Notes: generated from the letters alone by a model not told the origin. A DNA stretch of 64,000 nucleotides from Methylobacterium sp. 10 (GCF_000519085.1 NZ_KI912577.1:4892035-4956034), one strand, 5' to 3'. Counted from the stretch's first letter, positions 16,573-25,647 are shown. Numbers and translations are program-made.

Positions 16573-17366
16573 CGGGCCATCTCCAGATTGCTGTTGCGGG
16601 GTGTCGATTCGAATGCGGCGGCTTCCTGGCCCGGCTGAACGTTCGCGTCGGGCTGATGCACGTGAAGGCCGCACTCCTTTTTGGATTCCTGCTCCCACCA
16701 CCAGCGGCCGGCACGCTCGGATTCACCGATCTTGATGGCGCGGGTGCACGGGGCGCACCCGATCGAGGGAAAGCCGCGATCGTGGAGGACGTTGTAGGGG
16801 ATGTAATTGTCGATGACGAAACGGTCGATGTCGGCGCGGGTCCAATCCGCGAGCGGATTGATCTTGATCAGACCGCGCGCCTCGTCGGCCTCCGCGAGCG
16901 GCGTGTCCGAGCGATTTGCGGATTGGCCCGCCCGCAAGCCCGTCAGCCAACCTGCGGCGCCGTCGAGGGCACGGCGCAACGGCTCGACCTTGCGGAAGCC
17001 GCAACAGGCTTGCCGGGCGGCGACCGAATGGCGAAAGCCGTTGATGCCCTCGTCGCGGACGAACGCCTCTTCGGCGAGCCGCTCCGGCGCATAGGCCTGG
17101 ATGCGGATGCCGTAGGCCGACTCGGTCTCCGCCCAGACGTCGTAGGTCTCGGGGAAGAGTCGACCCGTATCGAGGGTGACGGTCTCGGTACGGCTCTTCG
17201 CCATGGCCAGGGCATGGGTGAGCGCCTGATCCTCGATGCCGAGGCTGGTGGTGAACACCAGCCTGCCCGGGATGGCGGCCTCGATCGCACGGATGCGCCC
17301 CTTGAGATCGAGGCCGGCCAGATTGGACGCGAGGTCCCGCGCCGTTCGTTCCAGGGAAGTACTCAT
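16569..17366 (-). CDS. cysH: Adenylyl-sulfate (APS) reductase, iron-sulfur type
   Basis: Reduces activated sulfate to sulfite using thioredoxin or glutathione electrons. In the 265-residue protein the [4Fe-4S] ligands are visible as CC at residues 121-122 (ACCGFRKVEP) and CxxC at 204-207 (GCAPCTRA); the catalytic Cys is in KKECGLH (Cys232). Paired cysteines like these mark the plant/rhizobial type that uses APS directly, as opposed to the cluster-free PAPS reductase of enterics. TSLGIEDQ and TLDTGRLFPETYD match the substrate site. ATG at 17366 is preferred over an in-frame start 48 bases upstream. First gene of the cysHDN operon, with a palindrome 56 bases upstream. Confidence 0.95.
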   Translation of the reverse strand: MSTSLERTARDLASNLAGLDLKGRIRAIEAAIPGRLVFTTSLGIEDQALTHALAMAKSRTETVTLDTGRLFPETYDVWAETESAYGIRIQAYAPERLAEEAFVRDEGINGFRHSVAARQACCGFRKVEPLRRALDGAAGWLTGLRAGQSANRSDTPLAEADEARGLIKINPLADWTRADIDRFVIDNYIPYNVLHDRGFPSIGCAPCTRAIKIGESERAGRWWWEQESKKECGLHVHQPDANVQPGQEAAAFESTPRNSNLEMAR

Positions 17367-17421
17367 GAGCGTGTTCCGTGCGCCTACCTTGTCAGATGCC
17401 CGCTTGTCTGGCACCTGAAAT

Positions 17422-17437
17422 GTTCGCTATAACGAAC
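17422..17437. promoter_or_regulatory. Candidate operator upstream of cysH
   Basis: GTTCG and CGAAC flank the near-symmetrical centre CTATAA, giving a 16-base sequence with symmetry at 14 positions. It starts 56 bases upstream of the cysH ATG, about where a repressor would cover a promoter. The binding protein is not known; an Rrf2- or Lrp-type sulfur regulator is one guess. Confidence 0.45.
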
Positions 17438-17530
17438 GCTGTCAAGGCATGGCGGGTATCGCGCCGCGGCATTCCCCCGCTGCTGTCAACGTGGTTTGCT
17501 GCGGCGCGGATGCCCGATGGGTTGCCCGCC

Positions 17531-17543
17531 AAGGAATATTCTT
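17531..17543. promoter_or_regulatory. Candidate Lrp/AsnC operator
   Basis: AAGGAATATTCTT contains the perfect 8-base palindrome GAATATTC in an A+T-rich patch, 76 bases ahead of the lrp start. Lrp/AsnC proteins often bind A+T-rich palindromes of this kind and regulate themselves and a divergent gene. Assignment is by position and composition only. Confidence 0.4.
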
Positions 17544-17618
17544 CTTAATCCGAATGGTCGACGCCTGCGCCCCAGCGCACCTCGGCGCCGCTGACCGGAA
17601 CCGCAATGCGAGGTCAAT

Positions 17619-18125
17619 GTGGACTCGATCGATCTCAAGATTCTGGCGTTGCTTCAGAACGATGCCACCCTGTCGATCGCAACGATCGGCGAAAAGGTAG
17701 GCCTGTCGCAGACGCCCTGCTGGAAGCGGATCCAGCGTCTCGAAGCGGATGGCGTCATCGACCGGCGGGTCGCCGTCCTCGATCCGGTCAAGCTGGGGCT
17801 CGGGCTCACCGTCTTCGTCTCCATCGAGACGTCGGACCACTCGCGCGACTGGCTCGAACGCTTCGCCTCCACCGTCTCTGCCATGCCGGAGGTGCTGGAA
17901 TTTTACCGCATGGCGGGCGACGTGGATTACATGTTGCGGGTCGTTGTCGCCGATATGCAGGCTTACGACACTTTCTATAAGCAACTTATCGCGACCTTGC
18001 CCCTGAAGAACGTGACGTCCCGATTCGCCATGGAAAAAGTGAAGTCGACGACGGCACTTCCGCTTCCGTCAGCGCCGCCGAACGGGCGTTTCATACCGAC
18101 GCTCTCTGTAGTGGCTGGGGAATAA
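17619..18125 (+). CDS. Lrp/AsnC family transcriptional regulator
   Basis: A 168-residue DNA-binding protein. The N-terminal winged helix-turn-helix is IDLKILALLQNDATLSIA then KVGLSQTPCWKRIQRLEADG (about 4-50); the C-terminal RAM ligand-binding domain follows (FVSIETSDHS ... MAGDVDYMLRVVV). The start is GTG at 17619 with AGG seven bases upstream; an ATG two bases earlier is out of frame. It sits between divergent cysHDN and the downstream cysJI, which suggests it senses an amino acid such as cysteine, methionine or a related compound and controls sulfate reduction. That role is inferred from position. Confidence 0.9.
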   Translation: MDSIDLKILALLQNDATLSIATIGEKVGLSQTPCWKRIQRLEADGVIDRRVAVLDPVKLGLGLTVFVSIETSDHSRDWLERFASTVSAMPEVLEFYRMAGDVDYMLRVVVADMQAYDTFYKQLIATLPLKNVTSRFAMEKVKSTTALPLPSAPPNGRFIPTLSVVAGE

Positions 18126-18232
18126 AATTCTGTTTTGCGCTGCAATCATAGGCAGCTCCTTCTCTCATGACGCCGTTCTGTAAAACGGACATCCCGTTGA
18201 CACTCGGCTCCGCAGCGCGACATGGCTTAACG

Positions 18233-20002
18233 ATGGCACGACAAGCGATACTCCCCCGCACCGCCCCGTTCGACGACAACGAACGCGCGAGCCTCGACGC
18301 CGTCCTCGGAGCGGCGACACCGATCCAGCGCGCCTGGCTCGCGGGCTTCCTCGCCGGTCTCGACGCGGCCGGGGGACAGCCGGCCGCTCTTCCCGCCGGG
18401 CCGCCGAAGGCCGCCGAGCCACTGACCATCATCTACGCCAGCGAATCCGGCAATTGCGAAGCCCTGGCCGGTTCCGTCGCCAAGCTCGCCAAGAAGGGCG
18501 GCTTCAAGCCGAAGGTGGTGGATTTCGCCGACCTCGACATCGCCACGCTGGCGGGGGCCAAGAACCTCATCGCCATCGCGGCGACCTGGGGCGAGGGCGA
18601 GCCTCCGGCCCGCGCCACCCGTGCCTACAACGAATTGATGGGCGACGGTGCCCCCCGCCTCGACGGCGTGACCTTCGGCGTGTTGGCGCTGGGCGACACC
18701 TCCTATGTGGAGTTCTGCGCCATCGGCAAGGCGCTCGACGCGCGGTTCGAAGCGCTGGGCGGCAAGCGTGGGGCCGAGCGGGCCGATCTCGATCTCGACT
18801 TCGACAAGCCCGCCGCGGACTGGATCGAGAATACCCTGAAGGCTCTCGCGCCCGTGCCGAGCGCCGACAACGTCGTCGCGGTGGATTTCGCCGGCCGTGC
18901 CGCCGTCGAAGACGACGATGCCGAGCCGAGCCGAGAGCCGGTGGTGGTGGAGGTGGTGGATCACATCAACCTCAACTCGTCGCTCTCCGACAAGGAGACG
19001 ATCCATCTGGCCCTCGAATTCGAGGACGGCGCTCCGGCCTACGAGCCGGGCGATTCGCTCGAGATCTACCCCGAGAACGATCCGGCCCTCGTCGAGGACA
19101 TCCTCAAGGCGACGAACCTCACCGGCGACGAGGCCCTGCGCAAGGCCTTGCTGTCCGAGCGCGACATCACCACGCTCTCGGCCACCACCGTGGAGCGGTT
19201 CGCCAAGGCGACGAGCCATGCCGAGGCGCGGAAGCTCATCGACAGCGGCGAGGTACGGGCCTGGATCGAAGGGCGCCACCTCATCGATCTGATCGAGACC
19301 TTTCCGGCCACGCTCTCGGCCGAGCACCTTAACACCATCACCCGGCCCCTGCCCCCGCGCGCCTATTCCATCGCCTCCTCTCGCAAGGAAGTCGGCGACG
19401 AGGTCCATCTCGTCATCGCCGCCGTGCGCTACGAGACGCATGGGCGGTCACGCTCGGGCGTCACCTCGGTGCAGGTCGCCGACCGGATCAAGAACGGCAG
19501 CAAGCTGCGCGTGAAGCTGAAGCCGAACCGGCATTTCCGCCTGCCACAGGACCCGGCCACCGACATCATCATGGTCGGCCCCGGCACCGGCGTCGCTCCT
19601 TTCCGTGCCTTCGTGCAGGAGCGCCGCGCGATCGAGGCCGCCGGCCGCTCCTGGCTGTTCTTCGGCGACCGTCAGTTCACCCACGACTTCCTCTACCAGC
19701 TCGAATGGCAGGAGGCCCTGGAGGACGGCTCGCTCACGAAGATCGACGTGGCCTTCTCCCGCGACCAGCCCGAGAAGATCTACGTGCAGGACCGTATCCG
19801 CCACCACGCCAGGGAGTTGGTGGAATGGCTCGACGGCGGCGCCAGCTTCTACGTCTGCGGCGACGCCAACCGAATGGCCAAGGATGTCCGTAACGCGGTC
19901 GTCCATGCCTATGCCGAGGTCAAATCGCTGAGCGAAACCGATGCCGAGGCCGCCGTTGCGGCCCTGGAGCGGGCGCACCGCTACCAGCAGGACGTTTACT
20001 AG
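18233..20002 (+). CDS. cysJ: Sulfite reductase flavoprotein subunit
   Basis: NADPH-dependent diflavin reductase passing electrons to CysI. The 589-residue protein has an N-terminal flavodoxin domain with FMN loop IIYASESGNCEALA (about 64-77) and AATWGEGEPP, then the FAD-binding domain (RAYSIASSRKE) and the NADPH domain (MVGPGTGVAPFRAF, FFGDRQFTHDF, FYVCGDANRMAKDV) ending HRYQQDVY, the usual C-terminus. The frame opens at 18167, but ATG at 18233 (MARQAILPRTAPF) matches this subgroup. It follows lrp by 107 bases and precedes cysI by 83. Confidence 0.92.
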   Translation: MARQAILPRTAPFDDNERASLDAVLGAATPIQRAWLAGFLAGLDAAGGQPAALPAGPPKAAEPLTIIYASESGNCEALAGSVAKLAKKGGFKPKVVDFADLDIATLAGAKNLIAIAATWGEGEPPARATRAYNELMGDGAPRLDGVTFGVLALGDTSYVEFCAIGKALDARFEALGGKRGAERADLDLDFDKPAADWIENTLKALAPVPSADNVVAVDFAGRAAVEDDDAEPSREPVVVEVVDHINLNSSLSDKETIHLALEFEDGAPAYEPGDSLEIYPENDPALVEDILKATNLTGDEALRKALLSERDITTLSATTVERFAKATSHAEARKLIDSGEVRAWIEGRHLIDLIETFPATLSAEHLNTITRPLPPRAYSIASSRKEVGDEVHLVIAAVRYETHGRSRSGVTSVQVADRIKNGSKLRVKLKPNRHFRLPQDPATDIIMVGPGTGVAPFRAFVQERRAIEAAGRSWLFFGDRQFTHDFLYQLEWQEALEDGSLTKIDVAFSRDQPEKIYVQDRIRHHARELVEWLDGGASFYVCGDANRMAKDVRNAVVHAYAEVKSLSETDAEAAVAALERAHRYQQDVY

Positions 20003-20085
20003 GGCGAGCGCGCATCCCTCGCCCGCATGGGGCAGGATGCGTACGCGGTGCCTTGACGATGTATTGACGAGACCGGAACAGCACA

Positions 20086-21879
20086 ATGGACGATCTGACC
20101 CCTCCCCGCACCTACGAGACCCCGCCGACCGCCCGTCCCATCGACGAGGCGGAAGCGGCGCGCGAGGCGGGCCTTGCGCATAACGAGCACATCAAGATCG
20201 CCAGCGGCTTCCTGCGCGGGACCCTGGCCGACGGTCTTCTCAAGCACGCCACCGGGGCGATCTCCGAGGATGACGGCCAGCTCGTTAAGTTCCACGGGAT
20301 GTACCAGCAGGACGACCGCGACTTGCGCCCCGAGCGGACCAAGAAGAAGCTCGACAAGGCCTATAGCTTCATGATCCGCCTGCGGATCGCCGGCGGAGTG
20401 GTGACACCGAAGCAGTGGCTCGTCCTCGACAACATCGCCACCACCTACGCCAACGGGACCCTGCGGGCGACGACGCGCCAGACTTTCCAGTATCACGGCG
20501 TCATCAAGTCGAACCTCAAGCGGACCATGGCCGCTATCGACGGCGCCCTCCTCGACACCATCGCCGCCTGCGGCGACGTCAACCGCAACGTGATGGCCTC
20601 GACGAATCCGGCCCAGTCCGGCGCGCACAAGGCCGCCTACGAACTCGGCAAGGAGATCTCCGACAGCCTCCTGCCGAAGACCAATGCCTGGCGCGAGATC
20701 TGGCTCGACGGCGAGAAGGTCGTCGGCGGCGAACCGGAATTCGAGCCCGTGTACGGCAGGACTTACCTGCCGCGTAAGTTCAAGATCGTGATCGCCGTAC
20801 CGCCCTCGAACGAGGTCGACGTCTTCGCGCATGATCTCGGCTTCATCGCTATCCTCGACAAGAAGAACGAGGTGACGGGCTGGAACGTCACTGTCGGCGG
20901 CGGCATGGGCATGACCCATGGCGAGCCCGACACCTTCCCGCGCACCGCCGACGTGATGCTGTTCTGCAAGCCCGATGAAGCGGTGCGGGTGGCAGAGGCG
21001 GTAATGACGGTCCAGCGCGACTGGGGCAACCGCAAGAACCGCAAGAACGCTCGCCTGAAGTACACCATCGAGCGGTACGGCCTCGCCGCCTTCCGCGCCG
21101 AGGTGGAGAAGCGCGTCGGCAAGAAGCTCGCCGATCCCAAACCCTTCGCCTTCACCGGGAATGGCGACCGTTTTGGCTGGACCGAAGGCGACGACGGCCG
21201 TCACCACCTGACGCTCTATGTCCCGTCCGGCCGTATCAAGGATGTAGAGGGTGATGGCCCTCGGCTCCTCACCGGCCTCCGCCGGATCGCGGAGATCCAC
21301 GACGGAGATTTCCGCCTCACCGGCAACCAGAACGTCATCATCGCCAACGTGCCCGCCGAGAAGCGAGCCGAGATCGAAGCGCTGGTGGACGAGTACGGCA
21401 TGCAGAAGGGTGCAGGTGCCCTGCGCCGTAACTCCATCGCCTGCGTCGCCCTGCCCACCTGCGGCTTGGCCCTGGCCGAGAGCGAGCGCTACCTGCCGGA
21501 CCTGATGACGGAACTGGAGGAAAGCCTCGCCTCGCACGGTCTGCAGGACGACGAGATCACGATCCGCATGACGGGATGCCCCAATGGATGCGCCCGTCCC
21601 TTCATCGCCGAGATCGGCTTCGTCGGTCGCGGCCCGGAGCGCTACCACCTCTATCTCGGTGCGGCTTTCGATGGCTCACGCCTCGGCAAGCTCTATGCGG
21701 AGGACGTGACCGCCTCCGAGATCAGGACGATCCTCGATCCGCTCTTCGGCGCCTATGCCCAGGGTAAGACTCCCGGTGAGCGGTTCGGCGATTTCCTGAT
21801 CCGTGCAGGCTACGTGGCGAGAACCTTCAACGGGCCTGATTTCCACACGAATATCGGCGCCCTGAAGGGCGTCGCCTGA
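20086..21879 (+). CDS. cysI: Sulfite reductase hemoprotein subunit
   Basis: Siroheme-[4Fe-4S] enzyme that reduces sulfite to sulfide in six electron steps. The 597-residue protein shows the first siroheme-binding block TTRQTFQYHGV (about 127-137), and cluster/siroheme cysteines in LPTCGLALAESERYLP (about 454-469) and TGCPNGCARPF (about 498-508). N-terminal NEHIKIASGFLRGTL is typical of CysI. Length is slightly above the enteric enzyme. Last gene of the rightward sulfur unit; a hairpin follows. Downstream sulfide would feed a CysK that is not in this window. Confidence 0.96.
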   Translation: MDDLTPPRTYETPPTARPIDEAEAAREAGLAHNEHIKIASGFLRGTLADGLLKHATGAISEDDGQLVKFHGMYQQDDRDLRPERTKKKLDKAYSFMIRLRIAGGVVTPKQWLVLDNIATTYANGTLRATTRQTFQYHGVIKSNLKRTMAAIDGALLDTIAACGDVNRNVMASTNPAQSGAHKAAYELGKEISDSLLPKTNAWREIWLDGEKVVGGEPEFEPVYGRTYLPRKFKIVIAVPPSNEVDVFAHDLGFIAILDKKNEVTGWNVTVGGGMGMTHGEPDTFPRTADVMLFCKPDEAVRVAEAVMTVQRDWGNRKNRKNARLKYTIERYGLAAFRAEVEKRVGKKLADPKPFAFTGNGDRFGWTEGDDGRHHLTLYVPSGRIKDVEGDGPRLLTGLRRIAEIHDGDFRLTGNQNVIIANVPAEKRAEIEALVDEYGMQKGAGALRRNSIACVALPTCGLALAESERYLPDLMTELEESLASHGLQDDEITIRMTGCPNGCARPFIAEIGFVGRGPERYHLYLGAAFDGSRLGKLYAEDVTASEIRTILDPLFGAYAQGKTPGERFGDFLIRAGYVARTFNGPDFHTNIGALKGVA

Positions 21880-21892
21880 ACCTCTTCGACAC

Positions 21893-21922
21893 GTGCACTG
21901 CTTCATCGATGCTGCAGTGCAC
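21893..21922 (+). terminator. Hairpin after cysI
   Basis: GTGCACTGC (21893-21901) pairs with GCAGTGCAC (21914-21922), 14 bases after the cysI stop. No long T run follows, so termination efficiency is uncertain. Confidence 0.55.
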
Positions 21923-22031
21923 ATGTCTTGGATTGTACGGTCAAGCTTAGGCGAGGTGCGAATATAAGTACGATATCGCTGAACTCTGGCGCGGCTTCTC
22001 GGTTGATCGTGCAAAGCGACCGGAGGCGACG

Positions 22032-22229
22032 ATGGCCAAGCACGAAATCCTGAGTTTCTTTGAGCATCGACGCGACGGCGCCTGGATTTGCGTGAAGCCG
22101 TTCACCCTGACGACGAAGCAGAGCAGCGTCGATATCCGGCAGGGCATGCGGTTCGATTACGGTAAGCGCGTCGGCGGCGTCGACCTCGCGGAGTATCTGG
22201 AACAGCTCGGTTCCCAGTTCGGCTCGTAA
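22032..22229 (+). CDS. Small hypothetical protein
   Basis: A 65-residue soluble protein, MAKHEILSFFEHRRDG at the N-terminus, with a beta-like middle (AWICVKPFTL) and a final helix (GVDLAEYLEQLGSQFGS). The ATG at 22032 has CGGAGG nine bases upstream, a near-perfect ribosome site, which is the best support that it is translated. No family is recognised. It stands alone between cysI and the tetR gene. Confidence 0.6.
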   Translation: MAKHEILSFFEHRRDGAWICVKPFTLTTKQSSVDIRQGMRFDYGKRVGGVDLAEYLEQLGSQFGS

Positions 22230-22569
22230 GCCGTCGGCGGCGCAGCCGAAGCGCTGGGCCGCTTTTCCCCGGCCCTGATCGGCGAACATAGGAATGCTGC
22301 CGGCGCCAGACCTCGCATGAGGGCACGTGTCGCCCGGCCAGGATCGCCGTGCCGTTAAGATGGCCAAGTCCTGGCTAACCAGTCCATCGTCCGGCGCTGT
22401 CATTTGAAACCCCGTCTCTAGCTCGTACTCCGCCCCAAAATCGGACCGGCTCTGATGCCGGCATCGGTGTGCGGATTTCATTCCCGCGGCGTTCATCCGT
22501 TCTATGCGACGGCTGCATCCTCATTGCCGTGTCTTTGACGGCCGGGAGCAGGAGACCTAGGGTCGTTCC
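22230..22569. other. Intergenic region before the TetR gene
   Basis: About 340 bases. A minus-strand frame crosses it but has no recognisable product or ribosome site, and I regard it as noncoding. The promoter of the TetR gene presumably lies near its right end. Confidence 0.4.
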
Positions 22570-23238
22570 ATGACAATCACCGTCGATCCGTTGCAGGCGA
22601 GCCTGGAAGCTGCCGCACCTACGACCCGATGCAGGATTTTGGCGACGGCGGAGAGGTTCTTTCGCGAGATCGGCTACCAGAAGACCACCGTGGCCGACAT
22701 CGCCAAGACGCTCGGGATGAGCCCGGCCAATGTCTACCGGTTCTTCGATTCGAAGAAGGCGATCAACGAGGCGGTGGTCGAGCGTGTGACCCGCGAGGTC
22801 GAGGCGCTGATCGCCGGCATCGCCGTGGCGCCCGGCCTCAGTGCCGATCAGCGGGTCGCCGAGATCATCCGAGAGCTCCACCGCGACTGTATCGAGCGAT
22901 GCAAGGACAATCCCCGCATCCATGAGATGGTGGAAGCCGCCATGTCGGAGAGCTGGGGGGTGTGCCGGCACCATATCGACCGGATCGGCGCCGCCCTGGA
23001 ACGGGTGGTGACGGACGGGGTTCGCAGCGGTGAATTCCGGGTCGAGGATCCCGCAATAACCGCGGCTTGCCTGCATGTGGCGATCACACGCTACTGCCAT
23101 CCGGTCCTGGTGAGCCAGTACCCCAACGCACCGGCTCCTCCCATCGACGCGATGATCGCCTTCCTGCTGCGCGCGCTCCACGAGCCCGCCAGGAACGACG
23201 CCGCTGCAAAGGCGAGAGAGCCGGCCGAGTCGATCTAG
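22570..23238 (+). CDS. TetR family transcriptional regulator
   Basis: A 222-residue repressor-type protein. The DNA-binding helix-turn-helix is TTVADIAKTLGMSPANVYRFF (about 38-58) preceded by ILATAERFFREIGYQ. The C-terminal ligand domain is helical with EMVEAAMSESWG. The C-terminal domain resembles the AcrR-like group that controls efflux genes, but no pump lies next to it: pyrF is convergent and the gene upstream is unrelated. Target and ligand unknown. Confidence 0.9.
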   Translation: MTITVDPLQASLEAAAPTTRCRILATAERFFREIGYQKTTVADIAKTLGMSPANVYRFFDSKKAINEAVVERVTREVEALIAGIAVAPGLSADQRVAEIIRELHRDCIERCKDNPRIHEMVEAAMSESWGVCRHHIDRIGAALERVVTDGVRSGEFRVEDPAITAACLHVAITRYCHPVLVSQYPNAPAPPIDAMIAFLLRALHEPARNDAAAKAREPAESI

Positions 23239-23261
23239 CGAACGCTGTTTGCCATCGGGGC

Positions 23262-23972
23262 TCAGCCCATCTCCGCGAGGATCGCCAGCGCCGCGGAGCG
23301 AGGGTCGGCGCTCTGGGTGATGGGGCGGCCGACGACGATGTGGTCGATCCCCGCTTCCATCGCCGCCCCCGGCGTCAACACGCGTTTCTGGTCGCCGACA
23401 TCGTCGCCCGCCGGCCGAATGCCGGGGGTCACGATGAGCCGCGACGGCCCGATGGCGGAGCGGACGGAGGCCGCCTCGGCGGCACTGCAGACGATGCCGC
23501 CGATTCCGGCCTCCGCCGCCTGCCGCGCGCGCAGGGCCACCAAGTCCGCGACGGGCATGGCGTAGCCCGCCTCGTCGGCATCGGCCTGGTCGTAGGAGGT
23601 CAGCACGGTGACGGCGAGGATCGTCGGGCCGTCGTCGCCCCTGCCCCGGACGGCGGCGCGCATGGTCTGCGGGTAGGCATGGACCGTGAGGAAGGTCACG
23701 CCGAGATCGGACAGCGCCCGGACGCCGTCCTCCACGGTGTTACCGATGTCGTGCAGCTTCAGATCGATGAACACCTTGAAACCGGCCCTGGACAGACGCT
23801 GAACCAGGGCGAGGCCGCCGGAATAGGCGAGCCGGTAGCCGATCTTGTAGAAGGTTGCGGCATCGCCGATCCGGTCCACCATGGCCTCGGCCTCGTGGAC
23901 ACTCGGCAGGTCGAGGGCGACGATGAGGCGATCGCGCGGATCGCTGGCGGCTGGTGACGCGGCGTGGGACAT
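23262..23972 (-). CDS. pyrF: Orotidine 5'-phosphate decarboxylase
   Basis: Last step of UMP synthesis: decarboxylates OMP. The 236-residue TIM barrel carries LIVALDLPS (about 16-24), the catalytic FIDLKLHDIGNTVEDG (about 65-80; Asp-Lys-x-x-Asp), TVHAYPQTM, and VTPGIRPAGDDVGDQKR with VVGRPIT at the phosphate site. ATG at 23972 is chosen over an upstream in-frame codon. It is followed on the same strand (in transcription order, preceded) by the uracil-DNA glycosylase gene with a 66-base gap; a joint pyrimidine theme may be coincidence. Confidence 0.96.
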   Translation of the reverse strand: MSHAASPAASDPRDRLIVALDLPSVHEAEAMVDRIGDAATFYKIGYRLAYSGGLALVQRLSRAGFKVFIDLKLHDIGNTVEDGVRALSDLGVTFLTVHAYPQTMRAAVRGRGDDGPTILAVTVLTSYDQADADEAGYAMPVADLVALRARQAAEAGIGGIVCSAAEAASVRSAIGPSRLIVTPGIRPAGDDVGDQKRVLTPGAAMEAGIDHIVVGRPITQSADPRSAALAILAEMG

Positions 23973-24038
23973 GGCGGGCTCCGGAGGATCGGGTGACGGA
24001 TCGCCGCCCGGGCTTCCCATGTCAACGCGGAGGCGGGG

Positions 24039-24659
24039 TCACCCGCGCGTCATCACCCGGGAAACCTCCTCCTTCAGCACCGGCAGCAACTCGTCGGCAA
24101 ACCAGGGGTTCGTCCTGAGCCAGCCGTTGTTGCGCCAGGACGGGTGCGGCAGCGGCAGCACCCGAGGCCGACGCGGCTCCTCGAGGATGGCGCGCCAGTT
24201 CCGCACCATGGCGGTGAGTCCCCCTTCGACGCGGCCGAGATGCCAGGCTTGCGCGTATTGGCCGATGACCAGGATGAGATCCATCTCGGGCAGACCGGCG
24301 AAGAGCGTCTCGCGCCAGTGCTCGGCGCATTCGCGCCGGGGCGGCTTGTCTCCGCCCTTCGCGTCGAGCCCCGGAAAACACGCGCCCATGGGGACGATGG
24401 CGAGCCGCGTGGCGTCGTAGAAGTCCGGTTCGGAGAGGCCGAGCCACGACCTCAGCCGGATGCCGGACGGGTCCATGAACGGGATGCCGCTCTGGTGCGC
24501 CCGGTTCCCCGGAGCCTGACTGGCGATGGCGAGACGCGCCGAGATCGAACCCTGCACGATGGGCTTCGGCTCCTGCGGCAGTGGCGCGCCATATCGGGGC
24601 GCATCGCGGCAGATGCGGCAGGCGCGCAAGGCGGCGGCGGTCGATTCGAACGGGGTCAT
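24039..24659 (-). CDS. Uracil-DNA glycosylase family protein
   Basis: A 206-residue protein of the uracil-DNA glycosylase superfamily, expected to excise uracil from DNA. Motif A appears as IASQAPGNRAHQSGIPFMD (about 46-64) and motif B as PLPHPSWRN (about 171-179, the HPS loop). An N-terminal CRICRDA pair of cysteines and RRECAEHW could suggest an iron-sulfur cluster as in family 4/5 enzymes, but the spacing is not exact. Start ATG at 24659 is preferred to an in-frame codon 66 bases upstream. Confidence 0.82.
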   Translation of the reverse strand: MTPFESTAAALRACRICRDAPRYGAPLPQEPKPIVQGSISARLAIASQAPGNRAHQSGIPFMDPSGIRLRSWLGLSEPDFYDATRLAIVPMGACFPGLDAKGGDKPPRRECAEHWRETLFAGLPEMDLILVIGQYAQAWHLGRVEGGLTAMVRNWRAILEEPRRPRVLPLPHPSWRNNGWLRTNPWFADELLPVLKEEVSRVMTRG

Positions 24660-24808
24660 GCACGCAGACAGGTAGTGTGGGTACAGCGTCCTGGGAGTGC
24701 CGGAAGCGGGAACGAGAAGCCGCACCTGGCGCTTGAATCGCCGGAGGAGCCGGCATTGCCGGGCTCATCCGCGAGCACGCCCGACCGAGGAATACAGGGA
24801 GCAGCCCC

Positions 24809-25630
24809 ATGGCCTTCATCACCGCCCCGGATGGCACGAGCCTCTATTACAAGGACTGGGGCAACGGACGGCCCGTGGTCTTCCTCCACGGTTGGCCACT
24901 CGACGCGGATATGTGGGAGTACCAGATGGTCCCCGTCGCCGAGGCGGGTTTTCGTACCGTCGCCTACGACCGCCGGGGCTTCGGACGCTCCGACCAGCCA
25001 TGGCAGGGCTACGATTACGACACCTTCGCCGACGATCTGAAAGCGGTGCTCGACAAACTCGATCTCACCGACGTGACCCTGGTCGGCTTTTCCATGGGTG
25101 GGGGTGAAGTCGTGCGGTACCTGTCGCGGCACGGCAGCGCCCGGATCTCCCAGGCGGTGCTGATCTCGTCGGTGACGCCGATGATGCTGAAGACACCGGA
25201 CCATCCTGACGGCGTCGATGCCAGCGTTTTCGAGGAGATCGTTGACGGGCTGAAGATGGACCGACCCTCCTTCCTCGCCAAATTCAACAAGGGCTTCTTC
25301 GGCGCCGGAGTGTTCAGCTCACCCGCTTCGTCGGAGATGATCGCCTGGGCCGGACAGGTCGCCATGCTGGCCTCGCCCAAGGCCACGATGGCCTGCGTAC
25401 GGGCCTTCTCGGAGACCGACTTTCGGCCCGATATGGCGAAAGTCACCGTGCCCTGCCTGATCATCCACGGCGATGCCGACCAGACCGTGCCCATCGACGT
25501 GACGGCACGGATCGCGGCTTCGGCCGTGCCGAGCGCCGAGTTCGAGATCTACGACGGTGCCCCGCACGCTATCCCGTTTACCCATCACGAGCGATTGGCG
25601 ACGGACCTGATCGACTTTCTCAGGCGCTGA
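24809..25630 (+). CDS. Alpha/beta hydrolase, non-heme chloroperoxidase-like
   Basis: A 273-residue soluble serine hydrolase. The nucleophile elbow GFSMGGGEV has Ser near residue 95; LHGWPLDADMW is the oxyanion-hole region; the acid lies in IHGDADQTVPID and the His in GAPHAIPFTHHER. The sequence closely follows cofactor-free haloperoxidase/arylesterase proteins, which hydrolyse esters and can perhydrolyse acetate. ATG at 24809 follows AGGGAGCAG. Stands alone; converges on the molybdenum hydroxylase operon. Confidence 0.9.
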   Translation: MAFITAPDGTSLYYKDWGNGRPVVFLHGWPLDADMWEYQMVPVAEAGFRTVAYDRRGFGRSDQPWQGYDYDTFADDLKAVLDKLDLTDVTLVGFSMGGGEVVRYLSRHGSARISQAVLISSVTPMMLKTPDHPDGVDASVFEEIVDGLKMDRPSFLAKFNKGFFGAGVFSSPASSEMIAWAGQVAMLASPKATMACVRAFSETDFRPDMAKVTVPCLIIHGDADQTVPIDVTARIAASAVPSAEFEIYDGAPHAIPFTHHERLATDLIDFLRR

Positions 25631-25647
25631 CGCCGATCGGTCCGGGG

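Noticed and set aside
19999..21648. 549-codon minus-strand frame opposite cysI
   Set aside because: cysI on the plus strand has complete siroheme motifs; the minus frame lacks ribosome site and domain.
21903..22496. 197-codon minus-strand frame between cysI and tetR
   Set aside because: No ribosome site or recognisable domain, and it opposes the better-supported 22032 small gene.
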